A stretch of 64,000 nucleotides of DNA from Hermodice carunculata (GCA_964020975.1 OZ026625.1:44251794-44315793); one strand, 5' to 3'; counted from the stretch's first letter, positions 1 to 11,526 are shown. Numbers and translations: made by a program. The notes: generated by a model from the letters alone, not told the origin.

Positions 1-495
1 TTTTCAAATTGGCGGTTGATTCACATCACCAGGACAAAATAAAGCTTAGGCCTAAATCGCAACTTTTCCTCATGCCAGGGTGTCATATTTATCATTAATA
101 TCAATATGTGTTTCCTTTCATGTTTACTGTATGAATATAATCAATCAGTCGTGTAGAAAAGAAAGAGTACGATCTTGGAGACAAAGACGCATGCAGAAGC
201 AGGGATTATTTGGTTTGGAGATGGAGCCATGCCCATAATATTATCATTCAATGTCAAGGGGGTTAGAACTAGGTCGCGCTCTGCACTTGCCGCTGAGGAG
301 TCGCTTTGTAATGTAAGCACATGCCAGGACATGCAGATTGATAGATTCCTGGCATTCTCTACGTAGGCCTACTTGCATTTCTTTTCAGTGAACAGTTATT
401 GTCTGAAGGGCATGGCAGTAAGAAGCTTCCTACTTCCATGCTAAAGCCTAGGGCAGGGGCACCGATGATCGGAGGCTCGATAGGTCTTTCGCATC
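1..495 (+). repeat. Left terminal inverted repeat arm
   Basis: Starts with TTTTCAAATTGGCGGTTGAT and matches the reverse complement of about 3680-4162 over nearly its whole length, with small indels. Shared landmarks are GCATGCAGAAGCAGGGATTA, GCTGAGGAGTCG and ATCGGAGGCTCGAT. Contains TAGGCCTA twice. Confidence 0.9.
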
Positions 496-1941
496 TCTGT
501 TGTGGTGTAAATAGCCCATTCACTTACATGTAGTCCTACCCTTCTTTTTTTCTTTATTTACCATATACTATATATAGCCTTGGCTTTGGGGAGGCCCTGT
601 CATCACATGCGATCGTGATTCTCTAACGCTTTTGCCCAACTCTGTATGTTCGCTGATTGGTCCATGAGTAGTTTGATTGACTGGTAGTCTGGGATAGTTG
701 AACACATCATACCCGAGAGGTTACTCGGGTCCTCTTGAAGTTGAAACTCCACGTGGCGTGTGTGTGTGAATGCATGGTATCATCTGTCTGAACACTGTGG
801 TAGCTAGCGTTCTCCATCACAAAACAATGTGGCTCTTCCAGAGTTTCAGCCAATCCCTTCATCCACGAGTAGTATGTTTCTCATAAGAATTATTGAGTGA
901 CACGATACATTCGTGTGTACTTTATGTCCCAAAATGATCAAGATGCTCGAAAGGTTAAAAAATTCAGAAAGATGTGATTTTCTACTTGGCCACCGTCACA
1001 AAAAAATATTACATCATTTAATGAACCAGGAGAATAGAAATTCAATGGATTCAGGCGTCCCGAAAATGCATTTTTTTCCATGTTCTGTATGATAAAACTT
1101 TTCTATACAAATACACAGAAAATAGAGTTGGAAACACTTCACTGTTACTTTTAAACCATTGTAAATGAACAGATGTGCCTTTGGGATTTTTAGGAGTCCT
1201 TAATATATGAGAGTGCTATATGTGTGAAGCACTGTATAACACATTGGTAGCCACAGATTAGCAAACGAAATCGTCTTTAAAAAAATAAACTGTTTGTATG
1301 ACATCAACGCACTTTATTTACTGCAATAATGCAACTGATTCTATTTCACAATATATTGACGCGACATACACAATTTTCACCGAAAAAGGTGTACAAACTT
1401 CACAGAAAAAGGAAGATATGGGTGAGACCTAAAAAAAATTGTATGTTTCCGGTTTCCCGACCTACCTGCCCCAGAACCCCCCGACCTCAACGTTTTTACG
1501 TGGTCCGGCAAAAAAAAAAAAAAAAAAAAATGTACCCGACCTGCCTGTCTTCCGGCAAACCAGCTGCCGGAATAGTTACAGTAAATGGAAATTATCAGAT
1601 GTTTCAAAAGTATGATGTTGTCGAAGTATTAATCGTAATTTTTAGGTAGGCTTTTGGACATTATACGTGTATGTTCCATGCAACTCAAACCCTATAAATA
1701 ATTTTCAAAAAAATTTATTAAAAAAAAAAAAAAATCTCCACCTACCTACCTGGAAATTGATCTGCTGGCAAAATAAAAACAATCTCCCTACCTACCTACC
1801 TGGACTATTTTGAACCTAAAATCGGAAACATAAGTTGTTTTTTCAGGCCTAAGCAACATGCCCTGATCAGCAGTCCATTGGTCTGCACAGGGCTCCCACA
1901 CGCACAAGATGCACCGAGACATGATACCAATGACTGTACAG
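496..1941. other. Internal non-coding part of the transposon
   Basis: No convincing coding sequence. Short frames at 1329-1649 and 1377-1607 overlap on opposite strands and consist of low-complexity A runs and CCTACCTACC repeats (1734-1800). Nothing else was recognised. Confidence 0.5.
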
Positions 1942-2190
1942 TCACTTAAACCAACCGTTCATATCTTCATGATAATCTGAGGTATTGTATGACTTTACTA
2001 TCATGCTTGCAGCCTCAATAAATCCATCTTTTGTTCCAGCATCAACAATTACTGGTCGCCCGCCCTTTCCTTTCGGGAGCCCCGCATGGTACTTCCCAGC
2101 CTCGTCGTGCCACTCTCTGTAGAGTTGGGGATGTGGCCTGCGTTCACCCACGTTTCATCCGTGTACGCTATTTTGTACAAACCTGTCGAT
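1942..2190 (-). pseudogene. Transposase catalytic part, broken
   Basis: The minus strand encodes YTDETWVNAGH near 2140-2172, the block with the first catalytic Asp of the DDE_3 fold. The next family block, KGKGGRPVIVDAGTKDGF and then VKSYNTSDYHEDMNGWF, lies in a different frame, so one small indel separates them near 2120-2145. The frame ends at 1942 just after DYHEDMN, and the rest of the catalytic core (second Asp and final Glu blocks) was not found downstream. The gene is therefore both frameshifted and 3'-deleted. Family assignment rests on the DETW and YHEDMN motifs. Confidence 0.65.
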
Positions 2191-2356
2191 TTGTATATAT
2201 AGACTCAAACATCACATAAAAAAAATCCAAAATATAAATTCCTAAATAAGTTAAGATTAAAATGAGGCAAATACCTGCAACATGTTGTTGAGAAATCAAT
2301 CATGCTGTTTTTAGTGTTCACATAAGAAATTTATAATTGAGTAAAAATTGAATTTG

Positions 2357-2387
2357 GTTTTATTTATTTATTTATTTATTTATTTAT
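2357..2387. repeat. (TTTA)n microsatellite
   Basis: About eight tandem TTTA units inside the long-TIR transposon. Confidence 0.9.
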
Positions 2388-2552
2388 ATCAGAAACATTG
2401 TATTGAATCTATACAATACTGACAATTTACTTAGGTATTTGTCATTGTAAAGTGATTCAGATAAATATTGTTTATTTGCATGCTTGATTCATACTTGGTC
2501 GTGGGATTGGAATTTAGTATCATTATAATAAGTCATCTAAAGCAGTTCAATT

Positions 2553-3101
2553 TTATTTGCAATAGGGATTGCAAGTTTGTATATACATGTAACTTAACAC
2601 ACAAGTACTTTTGCTGCGTCTGAATGCACCAGATATTGAAAAAATAGTAGTGTAGCAGTGTGTCGGTGGATGGGTGGGGGAGATCAGAAAGTTATTGCCT
2701 TTTTTTGGATATACGGGAGAATACTGATAATTATGAATGTCCCCTTGTACCTTCTTGCAAAAATGCAGATATTTTCGGATTTTCCTGAGATATTCATGTC
2801 TTTGCGCCACAATGTGAGGTTTCTCCATAAGTTGTTTGTCCACACCCCTCTTTCTGTATGTGAAGCCCATTTTCAAAAGGTATCCGTGCAGAGTTGATTT
2901 GGGGACTTTTAGGTCATGCTTATGTGCCAGCAATACAGAAAATTTCCTAATGGATATATAGATCTTGTTTTCCAAGCAATTGTGGGCTGCTCTGCGAATG
3001 ACTTCCATGTCAAAATTGTCACAACGTAGCTTACTTCCTTTCTTGCCAGATTCGGATGGTTTCTGATCCAAGAATTTTAATGTTGCGTCTTTCCTACGCA
3101 A
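2553..3101 (-). pseudogene. Transposase N-terminal part (helix-turn-helix)
   Basis: A 182-codon minus-strand frame. Residues ~25-110 match the N-terminal pattern of an IS630/Tc1 relative widespread in invertebrates: FDMEVIRRAAHN, then a helix-turn-helix-like stretch ending KSTLHGYLLKMGFTYRK, then PHIVAQRHEYLRKIRKY. In that family the next block is the first catalytic Asp (YTDETW). Here the family match stops near 2745 at AAG|GTACAAGG, a possible splice donor, and the catalytic block resumes at ~2.17 kb after a CAG acceptor-like site. So this may be exon 1 of a spliced transposase, with the tail of the frame being intron. Not functional as it stands, because the second part is broken. Confidence 0.65.
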
Positions 3102-3125
3102 ACATCTGCAACATATTTCTTACAG

Positions 3126-3128
<3 letters not shown>

Positions 3129-3184
<56 letters not shown>
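3129..3184. repeat. (AT)n microsatellite
   Basis: About 28 uninterrupted AT dinucleotides, just upstream of the transposase start. Confidence 0.95.
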
Positions 3185-3188
<4 letters not shown>

Positions 3189-3679
3189 CATCAGTCTATA
3201 CATATTAGTACTGAACACCGCATGATTGCGCATAAGTCCATTGATCAGGTACTCGAGTTCCTGAAAAACTGGTTTTAAGTTAATTTGTAATTTTACGTTT
3301 TCGAGCCATTGATGCTTTACCTATCAACTGTTTCACCTGTTGTTACCGTGTAACTTACCTGTGTTATTGTTTACCGTACCTAAGGTAGGCCTAGATCTGG
3401 TAATCAGTGCTGTCTGCTCTGTCGTCTGCTTCTCGTGTCTCCCGTCATTCTCTGACGTCTCACCGCCCCCCCCCCCCACCCCACCCCAAGCGACACAGGT
3501 ATAAGCTTTCCAAATTCCAATACTCATTGAATTTCAACAACAGGGCGATCTATTCTGCACACAGTCTACAAGCCATTCGCAATGCCCGTCATGCGCGTAA
3601 TTAAAACGAACTTGTCTCATTGTTGCTGTGTTAGGTAGCTTCTGTTTACTCTTGCAGACTAATAATACTAAATAGATGC

Positions 3680-4162
3680 TAAAATAGTAAAGACCGATCG
3701 AGCCTCCGATTACTGACATCGGTAACCCTTCAGCATGGAACTTGGAAGTACGAAGATTCTTACTTTCGTGCCCTTCACTTCAGACAGTAACTGTTCACTG
3801 AAATGAAATGCAAGTAGAGAAGGCCAGGAATGTATCATTCTGCATGTCCTGACGTGTGCTTACAAATCGACTCCTCAGCGGCACGTGCAGAGCACGACCT
3901 AGTTCTCACCCCATGGCAGTGAAAGATAACATGGGCATGGCGCTATCTCCAAACCAAGTAATCCCTGCTTCTGCATGCGTTTTAGTCTCCAACTTAAGAT
4001 CCTACACTTTCTTTTCCACACGACCGATTGATTATATTAATACAGCAAACATGAAAGGAATAACATGTTTATCAAAATGACACCCTGGCATGAGGAGAAG
4101 TTCCGATTTAGGCCTAAGCTTCATTTTGTCCTGGTTATGTGAATCAACCGCCAATTTGAAAA
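3680..4162 (-). repeat. Right terminal inverted repeat arm
   Basis: Reverse complement of the left arm; ends with CCGCCAATTTGAAAA near 4162. The next ~15 bases may still be element sequence, but the partner lies outside the window, so the exact terminus cannot be set. Confidence 0.9.
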
Positions 4163-4180
4163 GCCTGCCTGCCGGTTGGT

Positions 4181-5037
4181 ACCAATTCATTTATGGTAAC
4201 ATTGGTATGAAAAAAGATGGCATTTCACAGAAATCAACCATATATAATTGTTTTGTCACACTGTGACCAAGAACAGAATACACACAAGCACAAAAAGTTA
4301 CAATTCATGCAAAAACCTACCTTCAACTTTTCAGTTGATTTTGACAGATCGAAGCAATGACGGAGATGAAATCGACAACCGTACACGTTAAGTTAAGACT
4401 TGGCTCGCTATGACATGCAGGCAAACAGAAAGCTTCGTCGTTTCGTACAAGTATAGATGACTATTATACTATTATAATATAAGCTTATTATAATTAGGTA
4501 AGCAGCAGTAATCTCATTGGTCCACAGCCGAATAGCAAACGTGCACTATTTTGCCATAGTACATGTCAATAGTACACGATGAGCAGTCCAGTGTTTTGCC
4601 ACCAGGGGGTGTGGACAACTCATGAACTAGTAGACGATAATTTGTGCAGATGAGCAGGGCGGGGTCATGGATTCTGCCGCTATAATCGTTAGTTATTTAA
4701 ACGTTCAATTCAAGTATTTATCAAATGTTAGACCTGTCTTTGTTTGATGGTTTCACACTCTTTGCTTATATCATAAAATAAATATTACATGGTTACCATG
4801 TGCTATTGCAGATCATCAGTCCTCGGGGAGCAATAGCACATGGCAACCATGCAATATTTATATATTTTGAACAAACGGTAATAAATTATTCGAATATGCT
4901 AAATATAAACTGTAGCTGGTCAAATGGCTTTATTCTGATGTGCATATAGCCGCGACAATTAAAAAATACGAATGTGCGTTTGGCTCAGGTTTTTTCATTT
5001 TGGCGGTTTAAATCATATTACCATTCTTTAAAATAGA
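4181..5037. other. Intergenic, apart from the hairpin
   Basis: No ORF of note and no recognised element other than the fold-back at 4776-4863. Confidence 0.5.
4776..4863. repeat. Hairpin flanking a short loop
   Basis: AAATAAATATTACATGGTTA...GCTATTGC on the left pairs with GCAATAGCACATGGCAACCA...ATATTTAT on the right around a ~20-base loop (GATCATCAGTCCTCGGGGA). The stem is ~34 bp with few mismatches. Probably a short fold-back transposon remnant. Confidence 0.75.
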
Positions 5038-5074
5038 AACGTTCGTAAGACGTTTTAAAAACGTCCCATGCAAC

Positions 5075-5171
<97 letters not shown>

Positions 5172-5890
5172 GTGTGTTTGTGATTGTGTGCGTTTATGTT
5201 TATAAAGAAATTTCAATGGGAATATAAACAAATTCTAATGTCAAGCAAAATTTCGTAAAGTGAACTGTGTTCTAGGCCCTAATCACATTTTTTATTTTTG
5301 TCTGGACCCAATAAAGTCTGCATCAATTGGAAGAAAACGTGTTAACAACATCATATCGTGACGTTGTTCAAGAACTTTCACCATATGTTCCTAGAACGTT
5401 ATGGACCGCTGTTACTTAAAGCAATTTTAAGACCTGGCTGCAACACGTCCATGGACGTTTTAAAAACGGATCGATAGACTTCTCCATAACCATTCTTCAG
5501 AGTAAATAGACTATCGTACGTTCGTAGGACGTTATAGCAACGTCCCATACTATGTTTATATATAAAAAGAAATTTAAATGGAAATACCTATGATGTCAAA
5601 CTCCGACCAACAAAAGCCATGCAGTATATTTTTCTAATTTAATTTGTCACTTTATGTGGATCCCGTGAATTTGAAACTAACGTGAATGTAACGTGCATAC
5701 AACATCATATCAGAATGTTATTCAAAAACCGTTTGAAATGGGTATTCAACGTTATGTACCGATGTTATATGAACGTACCTTTAAAACGTGGTTGTAACAC
5801 TCCCCAACCTACATACTAGCTCCAAACGTCCCAGGTACGTTTGTACAACGTTATATCAGATCGTATCTAACTGGGACCTTCACATAACGT
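5038..5890. repeat. Two diverged tandem copies of an ACGT-rich repeat
   Basis: Copy one starts near 5040 (GTTCGTAAGACGTT..AACGTCCCAT) and copy two near 5518 (GTTCGTAGGACGTT..AACGTCCCAT). Each then has TATGTTTATA, AAAGAAATTT.AATGG, AACATCATATC, AACGTTATG.ACCG and TTTTAA.AC.TGG.TG.AAC in the same order. Copy one is expanded by an (AT)n(GT)n microsatellite. The ACGT/AACGTT core recurs many times in both orientations. No protein is encoded; family unknown. Confidence 0.7.
5076..5180. repeat. (AT)n(GT)n compound microsatellite
   Basis: About 31 AT units followed by about 20 GT units with minor interruptions. Confidence 0.95.
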
Positions 5891-6298
5891 TGTAGAAGCG
5901 TACTGTGTTAGCTAGGGTGGTGGAGATCAGCGGCACACGTGCGTGGTTTTGTCGTGGTTAAAGATTCCAATGGTATGATGCATTACTGTCATGGATTGTC
6001 TAATTTTGAGAGTCCAATTGTGTAATTATTAAATAACATAGTTGGAAACTCATCTTTTTTTGCGTGCTGTAATTGACATTTTCCCTTCTTTCCAACTCGA
6101 CCTATCTCTCGTGGTTGGGTGTCGATTACAGACGTTGAATTCATTGGTTGCAGTTTCATGTAAAGGCTGTCAAATGTTGGGTTGATTTTGTGTCAAATTA
6201 TTCACTGTGTGTTGACATATTGCAACTTAGGCCTATCTTGGTGGTGTGTTGCAGTAATTTGCCTTAGGCTTAACCCAATGATTTAATACACTTGTATA

Positions 6299-6706
6299 TG
6301 GCAAGCCAAAGCTGCAAATATTCACAAATAGAGATATCTGTATTTCTAATACAGATATCTGAATTAGAAATACAGATCTCCGAATTTCTAATTCAGATAT
6401 CTGAATTAAACTGGAAATACAGATATCTGTATTAGGAATACAGATATCTGTATAAAACGACGAAATACAGATATCTGTGTTTCTAATTCAGATATCTGTA
6501 TTCCTAATACAGATATCTGTATTTCCAGTTTAAAGAAATACAAATATCTCTATTTCTAATTCAGATATATGTATTAGAAATATAGATATCTGTATTTAAA
6601 TACAGATTTCTGTATTTAAATGCAGATATCTGTATTTTAATGCAGATATCTGTATTTAGAAATACAGATATCTCTATTTATGAATATTTGCAGCTTTGGC
6701 TTACCA
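6299..6706. repeat. 408-bp palindrome packed with CAGATATCTG
   Basis: The outer arms GGCAAGCCAAAGCTGCAAAT (left) and ATTTGCAGCTTTGGCTTACC (right) are inverted copies. Everything between is made of the palindromic decamer CAGATATCTG (about nine perfect copies and about six one-base variants) spaced by TATTTCTAAT or GAATTAGAAAT linkers that are themselves partly self-complementary. The block can fold as one long hairpin or as a row of small cruciforms. It has the form of a fold-back or MITE-like element with internal satellite expansion. Confidence 0.85.
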
Positions 6707-7617
6707 TAATGTGGTAGGCCTAGCTTTGGTGAATAGAAGCATAAATGTATATGGTTTTGTTATTTCTTAGTAGAAAAAAAGAGAGGCCTAGTTGTCTGCC
6801 ATTTCACTTAATGGTTTAATCAAGGAAATCAAGTGTAACTATTTAGTCAAATAAATCTGTATTTCCGTTGTTTTGTGTGTAACTCGTTACGTTTTGCGTG
6901 GGATTTTTCATGATTTTGTATTGAAAGGATAATCAATTCATAAATTGTGTTTATGTTCATTTCAATGGTTAACTGCGATTCTGAATTGAAAGACTCAATT
7001 CAGGGAGAACCGTGTGAAAAGGCGTGCAGTGCGATCTTGAATTGAAAGACTAAATTCGGATTGAAGCGTGAATAATTATGAAATAAAAAAAACTTTATTT
7101 CTATTTTTGCGCTGCATTGTGAACTCGGAAGGACGTTGCTGTCAGAGTTGTCTCAATTACTCTTTCTCTTTTCCTTACGCTTGCAGGGTGTATGGTCACT
7201 GGTTAGCTTTTTTGTGTCAGTGACTGATCATGAAAGTTTTGGTTTACTAAAATTGTAGGCCTATTTGCATTTTTATTCAATGGTTATAACATTGGCTTAT
7301 TAACTTGTAGGCCTGTTTATGTGTGTAGGTGTACAAGTCAATACTTTCTCATAAATTTGTGATTGCATTGACAAGCAAGTGTAATTTGAGAAAGGGCTCT
7401 GGGTCTAGTAACTAAAAAGCCCATTCTTTTGTGCTGTTATTAGTTTGCTTCCATTCTTCCGACAAAGTTGGCGGCTGATAACGGTTTTGATCGTTGTTCC
7501 CAGCCCATTCTGTTTATATTGTTGTTGGTTTGCTGCCTGTCTCGGGGCTTACAGTCGACGGCCAACAACAATTCTGACCATTGTTCCCCATACATGTATG
7601 GAAACCCGATTGTGTTT
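6707..7617. other. Intergenic
   Basis: AT-rich single-copy-looking sequence. Small local duplications occur around 6900-7080 (GAATTGAAAGACTCAATTC and GAATTGAAAGACTAAATTC). No gene seen. Confidence 0.5.
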
Positions 7618-7850
7618 TGAGCCATTTTAGAATGTAGAATGCTGTAGTCACTCTTAGGCTGAACTCAATACAAGAGGACCATAGGTGCTCTTGCGCTCAC
7701 TTTGAGATTGCGGAAGTCATAGTAGCCCATTCTAGAGTGTAGGAAATGATATATGGTGTAGTCACTCTTAGGCTGAACTCAATACAAGAGGACCAATGAT
7801 AGGTGCTCTTAAGCTCAGTTGAAATTGAGGATATTATATATAGTTGCCCT
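7618..7850. repeat. Tandem direct repeat, unit about 105-112 bp
   Basis: GTAGTCACTCTTAGGCTGAA followed by CTCAATACAAGAGGACCA and GGTGCTCTT occurs at ~7641-7698 and again at ~7759-7811, each preceded by CCATT.TAGA.TGTAG. Two full units and a partial third. No coding potential. Confidence 0.85.
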
Positions 7851-8019
7851 TTTGTACAGCTCAACTGATCTTATGTGATCTTTGCTGTCATACAATTTAT
7901 TTCAATTTCATTTGCCAAGTTACCTTCATTGTCACTGCCTCTTAACTGTTTAGATATTTTGGTAGTGATGTAAGTCAGAGTGACAGGCGAAGGATGTATT
8001 GAATGGATAAAATGGGTGA

Positions 8020-11000
8020 CAAACAAGGTGTTACCCGGCGAGGGATCCAATATGGGCCCTCCGAGGTATAAGTTCATGAAGAGGAGTCTGAGCACCATTT
8101 GACCCATGAAGGGGAAGATGTTGATAGGCAGGCTGGTTGCTCTAATGAGGGACCCCAGGCCCACACCCATAGTGAGATGGAACATCTCGAGGGGGCAGTG
8201 TACCTCCATATCTAGCTAAGTTTTTGCAAAGCATGGACAAAACAATGAATGATTTGCATGCTGGGCAAGTGTCTTTACGTGCAGGGGTAGCATCTTTGGG
8301 TGATAGGCTTGCACCTCTGGAGAAAAAAATGGAAGGAGTTTGAAACTCCCAGTTCTGGAGCACGTCCGTCCCTTAATTTCAAATTAGGTGGACCAAGTTA
8401 TATTTACATTCAGAGTTTTTGTTAGTATTGAAAGAATAGGGACAAATTTTGTTTTATCACTCAATGGTAACATCATGTACAGCACGGCACGTGCCACTGC
8501 CTACTTTGCTACGAAACAAGCGGCTGGCCACACCCATAGCTCCTCCCACTGATAAACAAAAGGTCGTTCTAGTATTAATGTTACTATGGATATAAATATA
8601 AATTACGAAGTCTGTCTCTGTTGTTGTTATTGGCATGTAACAGCGTGGTTGTTGGTAGGCATTTTTTTCATGAGGTCGCTATCGCCACGTCATGAAAAAT
8701 GCCTAGCAACAATCGCGCTGTTACATGCCGATGACAACAAGAGAGACAGACTTCATTTTCATAATGAATCTGTGGTTAGTGAGATTGGTGGTTAAGATTA
8801 TGTACCTCCTTCTCCTGAAGAGCGTGAGATAGATCAGTCGATTGGTCATCTGCCATTTGTTACTGGTTTCAGTAACAGGGAAGTGGCTGACCATCGACCC
8901 AATGTGGGGATGGTGCAACCCCCTCATGCAAGTGGAAATCCCAGAGAACGTAGAGGAATTCCCCTAGGGAATCATGGAAGTGGACATAATTGCAAAAATA
9001 ATGTGCCGAAAAGAGATCAAGCTAGCAGACAGCCTGTTAGTAAAGGGTCATACTTGGATGGAAATTCAAGAAGTAATGTCGGGTTTAGAGGGCCTCAAAC
9101 AATAAGGCCAGGTGATGGCCTAGGGCTTGTTCCGACTATTAAGCAGTCTCAGACCCCTTAAAAGCCTGGTCAAATGACAATGGCTCTTACTGCCTCTGGC
9201 TACGAAGGGGGAGTGGAAACAAATCCCAAGAGAACGTATCCAGTGGTAAGTGCAGCTGCAGATCAATGTGCAGCTGGCCTGACGGTAGGCACTAGTGGTG
9301 TACATCCTTTAAGGCAAACTGTTGCTTTGCCACATATGGGACCAGTGTCACATGATGTAATGGCTGCCTCTCAGAGAATAGATGAGGGCAGAGTTGGTAA
9401 TCAGCCCCCGGTTTGTAGTCAATATCCAGTTAGTAATCAGCCCCCGGTTGGTAATCCATATCCAGTTGGTAATCGGTATCCAGGTGGGAATCTTATGGTC
9501 ACCTGTGGATCGGGAACCCAACCCATGAATCTTGGGAGAGATTACCAACAAAGAGGTCCTGTAGCTTTTGGCAACTTGGGATCTAGTATGGTTTATCCAT
9601 TTGATAGAGCAGTCCCCCCCCCCCCCCACCTATCACGGTGCCCCACAGTGCTTATGGTTATCAAAATGGCTTTTTGGCAGGAAGTGTTGATGGTAGGCGG
9701 GTACCCCCTCATGTAGGGAATCCCCAAAGCCCAAGGAAGCCTGTTAATGTGGTAGGTGGAGCTCCTCATGGGGATAGGGCAGCTAGTGGGCAAGCTCCGG
9801 GTGGCAATGGAGGTCCAGGTGGCCAAGAGCCTAGAAATGAGAATAAGGATACAGTAGGCCCACCTCCAGGACCTCCTGACCCTCCCAATGATGGAGGTAG
9901 ATCTGATTACCCAGATTCCAATGGAGATGATAGGGCTAGAGATAGGAAACCAGACCTTAGGAGGCCTGTCCACCAATATGGTCGGCTTGTCTGTCAATAT
10001 GGTCGGGCGGAGGCTAGAGTAGAGCCTGAAGGGCCTCGTGCCCCTGCTTCAAAACCCCTAAGGTATGATGGTAAAGCAGATTGGGAATCATTTGAAATCC
10101 CTTTTGAGAGATATGCCCGCAAGTATAGGTGGTCTAACAAAGAAAAATTGGACAGGTTGTTTGAATGTTTGGAATGTGCAGCAATGAGGTACTCGTGTTC
10201 ATTGTCTGCAGGTACGGTGGCCACTTATGAAGCAACAAGGCATTGCTTAGCTGATCATTTTGGGAGTAGAGATACCCCTAGCATCCTTAGAAAGAAGCTG
10301 CGAGATTTGAGAAAGGGGAAACACACTGTTGAGGAATATGCTGAATAAATTTGTAGGCTTATTCCCTTGGCATATGGGACAGTAGACCCTGTTGTCCAGG
10401 AAGAGTTTGCAGTGGACATTTTCTTGAAGGGGTATAGAGAGAGGGAAGTTGCTTGTTGAGTAACACCCCCCCCCCCCGACCTTAGGTCACCCTGAAGAAT
10501 TGGTCAGGGCCCAAGAGTGTGAGTCTACATACATTCACGGAGCTCCAAAAGACATGTCTGTGAGTAAACCTAAAGCAAGAAAAGTGGTCTTTCAAGATGA
10601 AGATCTTGAAGCGTTGGTAGATAGCATCTCACCATTTTGTGGTGGGATGGAGAGTTGTCCAATGCCTGAAAAAATGACAGATAGTCATATAGTAGAGGCG
10701 ATTAAGCAGATGGCCACAGAGCTGAGTAACTCTTTCAATAATTCTTTCAAGGAAATGGCTAAGGAAATGGCTAAAGAAATATCCAAAGAAATGGGAAGCT
10801 TGTCTTTGAAATCGGACAAGGCTTTGAGTTCTAGAGAGGAGAATGAGGGGACAAATGGCTCATCTGAAGTTGGTGAAAGAGGGGTTAAGGGAACTGTACC
10901 GAGGAGTTTGGGTGATAGGGGAAGACAGATGACCAGAGGCAATTCATGGCCGGGTGGTAATCGTTCAGCAACCCCCTTGCCTGCCAGGTCCGATGCTTAC

Positions 11001-11460
11001 TATGTGGATGAGCGGTGTTATAGCTGTGGACAAGGAGGGCACTACAAAAGAAATTGTCCAAATCTTAGGACTAGGACCAGAAGTCCATGTCGACAGCTGG
11101 GAAACTACAACGGGCTACGTCGGTTGGCCGAGACCCAGCCCCGTCCAGTTTAGGTGATGGTAGGCCACATGAGAATGTAAGGTCTGTTGAAGAGACTAGT
11201 TCCCTCCATCCTGAGCCAGAGCCTAAGGCATCTAGAGTGGAGGAATGGGATCCAGGTGGGAATATTGATTTTGTAGAAGGGACTAAGATTTTCATTCGAG
11301 GTGCAGGAGGTCCTTTCACAACTTTGTATGTACACAACTGTTGGTGGTTGTCCATAGTTGGCTGTCCTTGACACAGATGAGCAAGCAACTGTTATATCCC
11401 ATCAGATTGCGAGAAGGATGGGAGTACCAGGTCAGGCCTTAGATAGTTGTCTTTTCCTTT
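8020..11460 (+). mobile_element. Fossil Ty3-type LTR retrotransposon, gag and protease region
   Basis: Plus-strand pieces read as a gag gene and the beginning of pol. In order: an acidic, coiled-coil-like N-terminal stretch (8.03-8.36 kb); a Pro/Gly-rich low-complexity segment (8.8-9.98 kb) with repeats of NQPPVGNPYPVGN type; a capsid-like helical segment (10.04-10.35 kb, LRYDGKADWESFEIPFERYA); a Lys/Glu-rich stretch; a CCHC zinc knuckle, CYSCGQGGHYKRNC, at 11.01-11.06 kb; and a retropepsin-like stretch at 11.36-11.45 kb. Reverse transcriptase and integrase were not found, and no pair of long terminal repeats was recognised. Family inferred from the gag order and the zinc knuckle. Clearly broken, with at least half a dozen interruptions, including a hairpin insertion at ~8.6 kb; likely old. 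Confidence 0.75.
8607..8754. repeat. 148-bp near-perfect hairpin inside the gag region
   Basis: GAAGTCTGTCTCTGTTGTTG at the left is mirrored by the reverse complement GACAACAAGAGAGACAGACTTC at the right. The centre is CATGAGGTCGCTATCGCCACGTCATG near 8670-8696. Arms are ~70 bp with few mismatches. It lies within ~400 bp that interrupt the gag-like reading, so it is probably a fold-back element inserted after the retroelement. Confidence 0.8.
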
Positions 11461-11526
11461 TTTTTTTTTTTTTTAAACATTTGGAAGGTCATAACGCTGG
11501 GTTGCCAATGACCATTGGAAAACTGT

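Larger units (their letters stand above)
1..4180 (-). mobile_element. IS630/Tc1-type DNA transposon with long inverted ends
   Basis: The first ~495 bases reappear reverse-complemented at about 3680-4162, so the two arms enclose a 4.2-kb unit. The left arm begins at the window edge, so the true left terminus may lie upstream. Between the arms, minus-strand fragments read as a DDE transposase of the Tc1/mariner (DDE_3) superfamily: an N-terminal helix-turn-helix part near 2.74-3.10 kb and a catalytic part near 1.94-2.17 kb. Inverted ends of ~480 bp are far longer than the 20-30 bp usual for Tc1 elements. By eye the arms differ at roughly one site in eight, and the transposase is interrupted, so the copy looks old and inactive. 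Two microsatellites have grown inside it. Confidence 0.8.

Noticed and set aside
9348-9997. Minus-strand ORFs opposite the gag region
   Set aside because: Shadows of the low-complexity plus-strand gag; composition is not protein-like.
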